DNA from: Bacteroidota bacterium
Lineage (GTDB): Bacteria > Bacteroidota > Bacteroidia > Chitinophagales > LD1
Reading direction: 5' to 3'
Assembly: GCA_018267435.1 (NCBI GenBank)
Contig: JAFDYM010000153.1
Location: 1-8,736 of the forward strand
DNA: 8,736 nt
Shown piece by piece: positions 4,983 through 8,736 of this stretch; within the stretch, counting starts at the first letter, position 1; each line of letters begins with the position of its first letter. Position numbers and translations under genes: made by a program. The notes under the pieces were generated by a model, which was not told where the DNA came from, did no database searches, and saw only the letters and a program-made list of their open reading frames with translations.

Positions 4983-6611
4983 TCATCCTATTAGACCTGC
5001 GACACGAAGTTTATCCTTTGAATTGTTACAATAATAATGCTCCCCCTGCCCATTCAATAATGTTGCTTTGCCGCCAAATTTCTTATCCTGCTTGTGCCCA
5101 ACATCCGTAGAAAGTGGGTGTAAATATCCATTACATACCTTACACCTAGGTGTTCCGTTTAATTGCTCTTTGGTTACGACCGCAGCTCTTACGCCTTTTG
5201 TAAATTTATTTTCTTTTGGTAGGTCATAATCATCTTCTCCAGTATGAAGAGTGCTATGTTGACTTTGTAATACCAATATTATTTCATCGTCTGTTTTACC
5301 CTCATTTATACTCCTTATAAGTGTAATAAAAAACCCTTTAATATGTTTTAAAGAACGCTTCTTACTCCCATACTTTCTAACCAACTGAGATAGGAATATT
5401 TTGTTTTCAATAAGAAAATCTTCCAAACGAGCCCTAGCGAGTGTAAAGTCTACCAAAAATTGTTCATTACTATCCTCCTCACAAAAAAGTTCTAATACTG
5501 CTAAAAATGAGCTAGCAATAAATTTCCCTGCGGTATTATAAAAATATATGCTTGGAAACAATCCCAAAGAGCCAGGCTTTTCTGAGAACATTTTATTAAG
5601 CAGCTTATATGTAAATTGTAATAAAATCCTTGTATCAGTTCCGTCCTTATCATCTTCATTATTAAATTTACTCCCTGTTTTTGCCTTAATAATTCCTATC
5701 ATTTCATATATCATTGGCATTGCGGCAGGCGGATATCCAGCCAATGGGTGTTGATATATAGACTTATAGTCTTCATTATATGGAGGTTCAAATAGAGTAC
5801 TATGAATTGAAGTTGCTAATGTTTTTATTTTTTCCTGATTGCTTATCGTAAAAGATTGCCAATAAGGCTTACCAGCTGTCCCCTTCATAATTATCCTAGT
5901 TGCTAGAGATGTTGGCTTTCTCCTATTCATGCACAACTCCTTTTCTGGAGCGGACAATACAACCCCCTGCTGGTTTATTTTAAAAAATGAATCCTGAGCT
6001 TTTTCAGCAGTTCCCTTAATCCATTGCACATCAAAACCTCCAAACCTTAATCCATTTGCCTTATTTGATAAAGATAGGTTGTTCATTATTTCATTGAAAG
6101 ACCCTCCAATTTCCTTATTGACAAAATCTTCTGTATCATCTGCCAAAAGCTCTTGTGTCTTAGATATTTTTGTTTTGCCATAAAGGTTTCTAGAAATATC
6201 CCCAGCACCATAATCACCATTTATAAATGCTATCATTGCACTTATTCTGTGAGCTCCATCTATAACAAAAATATCTTTAGTAATAGGGCTTTGCCAAAGA
6301 ATAACGGCAGGAATAAAAGACCCATTTATAAAACTGTCTATTATGTCCACAATCCTTCTTTTATCCCATGCGCTCGTTTCTCTCTGAAAATCTGGCTTTT
6401 TGAGATATTCTATAATGCAGTCGTAATTACCTTCTGTGTTTCTAAGGTGAATCATTTTTAATTTATCAAATGACTGTGTAATGCCTTCATGAGAAATGCT
6501 AGATTCAAAGTCCTGCCTAGCTATAAGCGCATCCAAATTTACCTTTGACATAGGGTGTGGTTTTTTTGCAATATAAGCCGCCCTATTTGATTTTTCAACA
6601 TTTGTTTTCAT
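4983..6611 (-). CDS. DUF262 (ParB-like, DGxHR) protein with C-terminal HNH nuclease motif, 542 aa; possible modification-sensing restriction enzyme
   Basis: The N-terminal half has DUF262 features: PDFQRETSAWDKRRIVDIIDS beginning at residue 73, the DGAHR motif at 118-122 (usually DGQHR) within VIDGAHRISAMIAF, and FFKINQQG at 209-216. In GmrS, SspE and relatives this domain binds and hydrolyses nucleotide. The C-terminus has a metal-binding HNH pattern: Cys490-x2-Cys493, DVGH (Asp503, His506), GG at 513-514, Asn520, His525 and YCNN (Cys528, Asn529). The middle, about 220-480, is not recognised. A DUF262 domain and an HNH domain in one chain is the plan of single-chain GmrSD-type enzymes, which cut modified phage DNA. 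The C-terminal module here reads as a classic Cys-containing HNH rather than a full DUF1524. The start ATG has an AAAGGAGG before it. The gene is the first inside the right transposon end. The defence role is inferred. Confidence 0.78.
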   Translation of the reverse strand: MKTNVEKSNRAAYIAKKPHPMSKVNLDALIARQDFESSISHEGITQSFDKLKMIHLRNTEGNYDCIIEYLKKPDFQRETSAWDKRRIVDIIDSFINGSFIPAVILWQSPITKDIFVIDGAHRISAMIAFINGDYGAGDISRNLYGKTKISKTQELLADDTEDFVNKEIGGSFNEIMNNLSLSNKANGLRFGGFDVQWIKGTAEKAQDSFFKINQQGVVLSAPEKELCMNRRKPTSLATRIIMKGTAGKPYWQSFTISNQEKIKTLATSIHSTLFEPPYNEDYKSIYQHPLAGYPPAAMPMIYEMIGIIKAKTGSKFNNEDDKDGTDTRILLQFTYKLLNKMFSEKPGSLGLFPSIYFYNTAGKFIASSFLAVLELFCEEDSNEQFLVDFTLARARLEDFLIENKIFLSQLVRKYGSKKRSLKHIKGFFITLIRSINEGKTDDEIILVLQSQHSTLHTGEDDYDLPKENKFTKGVRAAVVTKEQLNGTPRCKVCNGYLHPLSTDVGHKQDKKFGGKATLLNGQGEHYYCNNSKDKLRVAGLIG

Positions 6612-6614
6612 TGT

Positions 6615-6622
6615 CCTCCTTT
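6615..6622 (-). promoter_or_regulatory. Shine-Dalgarno sequence of the DUF262-HNH gene
   Basis: Minus-strand AAAGGAGG ends three bases before the ATG at 6611. It is a near-perfect anti-16S match and supports this start, although the spacer is short. Other genes here (msrA, NYN, the ribbon-helix-helix gene) lack one. Bases 6623-6669 show a small GCTC/GAGC hairpin but no clear promoter box. Confidence 0.6.
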
Positions 6623-6669
6623 GATTTTAGAGGCAACTATTGGTGTCGGACGAATTGCTCTTATTTGAG

Positions 6670-6695
6670 CGTGGTCTAACACGTATATAGTTACC
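6670..6695 (-). repeat. right terminal inverted repeat
   Basis: On the minus strand it begins GGTAACTATATAC and ends GACCACG. It differs from the left end only at positions 14, 15 and 19 of 26. The internal 9-mer ATTCGTCCG follows at 6655-6647. Confidence 0.88.
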
Positions 6696-6703
6696 ACTAA
6701 AGT
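6696..6703 (+). repeat. right target-site duplication, ACTAAAGT
   Basis: Identical and in the same orientation as 2515-2522, abutting the right transposon end. The bases beyond it (CAACGG) complete the palindrome whose other half is CCGTTG at 2509-2514. Confidence 0.9.
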
Positions 6704-6873
6704 CAACGGCAATAAATAATGCCTTTGAGTGTAAGTCAACAGTATGCACGCACGTTGTGCGAAGCAGTAAGAGAAGAGCACAGCAGCACCGCGCCAAATA
6801 TTCCTCAATCATCTAATTCCCTTACTTTTCTTAATTCCCTCATTTTTCTAGCGGTGTTTTGTATTTTCACCCC
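6704..6873. repeat. gene-free right half of the interrupted host repeat region
   Basis: It holds the right half of the split REP (6704-6709) and inverted arms matching the left flank: 6739-6755 against 2370-2386 and 6780-6798 against 2327-2345. The rest, up to the glycosyltransferase start, is T- and C-rich with no gene and no clear promoter box. Confidence 0.6.
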
Positions 6874-8460
6874 ATGCCATTTATTAAACGCACATTGCCC
6901 ATACTGCTCGGTATCTTTTTGCTATCGGTGGCGGTGCGTATTCCGCAACTAGGCAGGCCCTTGAGCAACCACCACGAGTTTTGCACGGCGGTGGCGCTGC
7001 GCGTAATGCAGATATGGTACGATAACGGCATAGAAAAGTACAACTACAACCCCGTTATGACTTACAATAACGAGGCCGATAAATACATTAACAACCACGC
7101 TAACCAAAGTGGCAAAATGATAGATGCCGAGGGTAACTATTACTATGTATCGCACCCGCCGTTTGCCTACTATTTGCCCTATGCCATATTTAAGGTGCTG
7201 CACATACGGCCCGATGTACTGCCGCTGCAAATCATCAACCTATTCTTCCACTTTATAAGTGGCTTGTTTGTGTATTTTACGGTGTGCCTGCTCAGCTTTA
7301 ATAGGGCGCGCAGCTTGCCATATAGGTCGGCACTGGTGGCGTATAGCATATACCTCTTCATGCCCGCCACGTTGTGGTTTCAAGGCAATGTGTACATGAG
7401 CGATATGCTGGTGCATACCTTCTTTGTGATAGGCGTGTACACGGCGCTGAAGATGATTATCCGCCAAAAGTTCTACTCGCCCAAGTACATCTTCTTCTAC
7501 GTATTGGTGTTGGCATTAATGATATATACCTCATGGCTGGGCGTGTTCTTTGCCTTTGGCGTGTTAGTGTATTCGCTGCTGCACGTGCGTAGCATACCCG
7601 GCTTTAAGGTATTGATATGGAGTACCATCATAGTTACGCTGATAATGCTACGTATCATAACGTATCAATATGCTCAGATAGCTGGACCACAGGCGTACCT
7701 AGAGGAGATGCTAGGCCGCTATGTAGAGCGTGGCAGCTTGGCAGAAACCGAACATGGCTTGTTCCACTTCTTGTTCGACTACTTGTGGCTTATAAAGACA
7801 CTTATCTACAATTACGTTATCAATTACATACTGGTGTATGTAGCTATACTGCTATTTGTGTACTTGGTAATGAGCCGTAAAAAGATGCAGATAGTGTTTA
7901 GCGAAAACGGTTACCGCTTTATATGGCTAAGCGTAATGCCAGTGCTGCTATTGCACTTCTTCTTTTTAAACTATTCGGTGCACGACTTTACTACCCTATA
8001 CGGCTCGTTATTCTTTAGTGTACTGCTAGGTATATTGTACGATAAGGTAAAGAAAAGTGGTACTGTGCCCTTACGCACTATGCGTATAGGTACCTTTGCT
8101 TTGATAGCATTATTGGTAGTGCAGTATGAGGTGATGAATACCACTGTTGTTTTAGGAATATCAAGAGAACATTGGGGGCAGAAGGAGGTGGGAGAAAAGA
8201 TAAGTACGCTACCAAAGGATGCGGTAATATTTACTTCGAGTACAGATGTTGACCCACAAATGATATGGTATGCAGAACGTAATGTAAGGTATGCCGAGAA
8301 TAAAGACTCTGCTTATGTATTTCTTAAAGCAACACACAGGCAAAAAGGAGTTTCGGTTGCTCTGATTAATAAATTCAATACTGCTAATATGGTTGTTTTA
8401 GATAAGTTCAGCGTAGAAGGAGGGACTGATCACCTCTCACCCGACACCATTGCCCGCTAA
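6874..8460 (+). CDS. GT39/ArnT-like polytopic membrane glycosyltransferase, 528 aa
   Basis: Probably transfers a sugar from a polyprenyl-phosphate carrier on the outer face of the inner membrane (GT-C fold). The first membrane helix spans about residues 7-23, and the first periplasmic loop carries NHHEF with Glu35 where GT39 enzymes have their catalytic acidic residue. SHPPFAYYLPYAIF (from residue 93) matches the HPP segment of this family. About 10-11 hydrophobic helices follow, for example IINLFFHFISGLFVYF, YIFFYVLVLALMIYTSW and VILVYVAILLF-like stretches, with a soluble C-terminal tail of about 100 residues. The frame extends upstream to a TTG at 6859, but ATG 6874 gives the usual short basic start (MPFIKR), so I use it. 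The acceptor (lipid A, protein or surface glycan) cannot be told. It converges on the prenyl synthase with no gap. Confidence 0.78.
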   Translation: MPFIKRTLPILLGIFLLSVAVRIPQLGRPLSNHHEFCTAVALRVMQIWYDNGIEKYNYNPVMTYNNEADKYINNHANQSGKMIDAEGNYYYVSHPPFAYYLPYAIFKVLHIRPDVLPLQIINLFFHFISGLFVYFTVCLLSFNRARSLPYRSALVAYSIYLFMPATLWFQGNVYMSDMLVHTFFVIGVYTALKMIIRQKFYSPKYIFFYVLVLALMIYTSWLGVFFAFGVLVYSLLHVRSIPGFKVLIWSTIIVTLIMLRIITYQYAQIAGPQAYLEEMLGRYVERGSLAETEHGLFHFLFDYLWLIKTLIYNYVINYILVYVAILLFVYLVMSRKKMQIVFSENGYRFIWLSVMPVLLLHFFFLNYSVHDFTTLYGSLFFSVLLGILYDKVKKSGTVPLRTMRIGTFALIALLVVQYEVMNTTVVLGISREHWGQKEVGEKISTLPKDAVIFTSSTDVDPQMIWYAERNVRYAENKDSAYVFLKATHRQKGVSVALINKFNTANMVVLDKFSVEGGTDHLSPDTIAR

Positions 8461-8736
8461 TTACAGTTTCCTACTTATCGTATATTCTATCAACTGCTCT
8501 ATAGAGGTACGCGCCTCCGATGCTGGGAAAGTGTGCAGTATTTTCAGTGCTTCATCGCGATATTCCAACATGCGCTTAGTGGCATAGTCCATACCGCCGT
8601 TGCTGCGGACGGTTTGTATTACCCACTGCACTTTTTCCATATTCTGGTTATCGTTCTTAATTACGTTGATGATTTGCTTACGGGTGCTGCTGTCTACTTT
8701 GTTCAAAGTATATATCAGCGGCAAAGTCATTTTACG
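8461..8736 (-). CDS. C-terminal part of a trans polyprenyl diphosphate synthase (5' end outside window)
   Basis: The frame is open to the window edge, so the Met at 8728-8730 is internal: the residues before it read RK, and RKMTLPLIYTL corresponds to the GKPxTLPLIY segment that follows the second Asp-rich motif in long-chain polyprenyl synthases. The visible 91 residues contain VRSNGGMDYATKRMLEYRDEALKIL and end ASEARTSIEQLIEYTISRKL, matching the family's C-terminal helices (GG-x2-YA, then a P-S-like turn and a final helix ending in R). Such enzymes build the isoprenoid tail of menaquinone or other lipids from IPP. Both Asp-rich catalytic motifs lie outside the window, so chain length and exact identity (IspB-like) cannot be judged. 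Its TAA abuts the glycosyltransferase TAA. Confidence 0.85.
   Translation of the reverse strand, partial: RKMTLPLIYTLNKVDSSTRKQIINVIKNDNQNMEKVQWVIQTVRSNGGMDYATKRMLEYRDEALKILHTFPASEARTSIEQLIEYTISRKL

Larger units (their letters stand above)
2523..6695. mobile_element. IS1595-family transposon with nuclease cargo, 4173 bp, complete
   Basis: The ends are set by 26-bp terminal inverted repeats (2523-2548 and 6670-6695) and the ACTAAAGT duplication outside each. All six genes are on the minus strand: DUF262-HNH protein, ribbon-helix-helix protein, DDE transposase, XRE regulator, lysine-rich small protein and NYN nuclease. The transposase family (IS1595, ISXO2-like domain) fits the 8-bp duplication, and passenger genes are known in this family. 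The cargo genes look clearly more AT-rich than msrA and the glycosyltransferase outside. The transposase is full length with all catalytic residues and the ends are little diverged, so the insertion is probably recent and the element potentially active. It sits in the exact centre of a REP palindrome. Confidence 0.88.

Noticed and set aside
6670..6709. Integron attC-like site, because GTTAGAC matches the GTTRRRY core
   Set aside because: The partner RYYYAAC core is missing, the left copy reads GTTCGAC, and no integrase is present. Terminal repeats with an 8-bp duplication explain the region fully.
2327..6798. The outer GGCGCGGT inverted repeats as the true transposon ends
   Set aside because: They are too diverged compared with the 23/26 inner ends, have no flanking duplication, and lie outside ACTAAAGT. 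Joining the flanks restores a perfect palindrome, so they belong to the host site.
6859..6873. TTG at 6859 as the glycosyltransferase start
   Set aside because: The ATG at 6874 gives the normal basic start before the first membrane helix, and the five extra residues add nothing recognisable.

Overview
The window looks like a piece of a Bacteroidota chromosome, perhaps from the Chitinophagaceae or a related group. This is inferred from the -33/-7 promoter type seen here (TTTG, then TAnnTTTG), from starts that mostly lack a Shine-Dalgarno sequence, from REP-like CTTTAG/CTAAAG hairpins between genes, and from the style of the proteins. No rRNA or tRNA gene was seen that could confirm it.

Left flank, 1-2522. 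The 3' end of a beta-rich, probably secreted protein is followed by a small exported protein. Facing them is an alpha/beta hydrolase. A lipoprotein-type methionine sulfoxide reductase A (msrA) comes next and ends in a strong terminator. The 335 bases after msrA hold no convincing gene. They contain a cluster of short REP-like palindromes and one arm of a diverged inverted repeat; the other arm lies beyond the mobile element, at about 6739-6798.

Centre, 2523-6695. This is a 4173-bp transposon whose ends can be set to the base. It has 26-bp terminal inverted repeats (23/26 identical, starting GGTAACTATATAC) and is flanked by an 8-bp direct repeat, ACTAAAGT. Removing the element and one repeat copy restores a perfect REP palindrome, CCGTTGACTAAAGTCAACGG, so the insertion lies exactly at the dyad centre of a REP. 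Every gene inside is on the minus strand. In transcription order they are: a 542-residue DUF262 (ParB-like, DGxHR) protein with a C-terminal HNH nuclease motif; a 46-residue ribbon-helix-helix protein; an IS1595-family (ISXO2-like) DDE transposase; an XRE-type regulator; a 47-residue lysine-rich protein; and a NYN-domain nuclease with its own promoter and a structured leader.

The ribbon-helix-helix gene, transposase, XRE gene and small lysine-rich gene look like one operon. A repeated 10-mer, GTAAGACAAA, lies inside the operon promoter and again, as a tandem pair, at the transposase start codon, which suggests control by the small DNA-binding protein. The two nucleases outside that operon resemble defence cargo: the DUF262-HNH protein recalls GmrSD/SspE-type modification-sensing restriction. 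The whole unit is therefore best read as a REP-targeting IS1595-type transposon carrying a possible defence module.

Right flank, 6704-8736. After the other half of the interrupted repeat region comes a multi-membrane-span GT39-like glycosyltransferase. It converges, stop codon against stop codon, on the 3' end of a polyprenyl diphosphate synthase that runs off the window.
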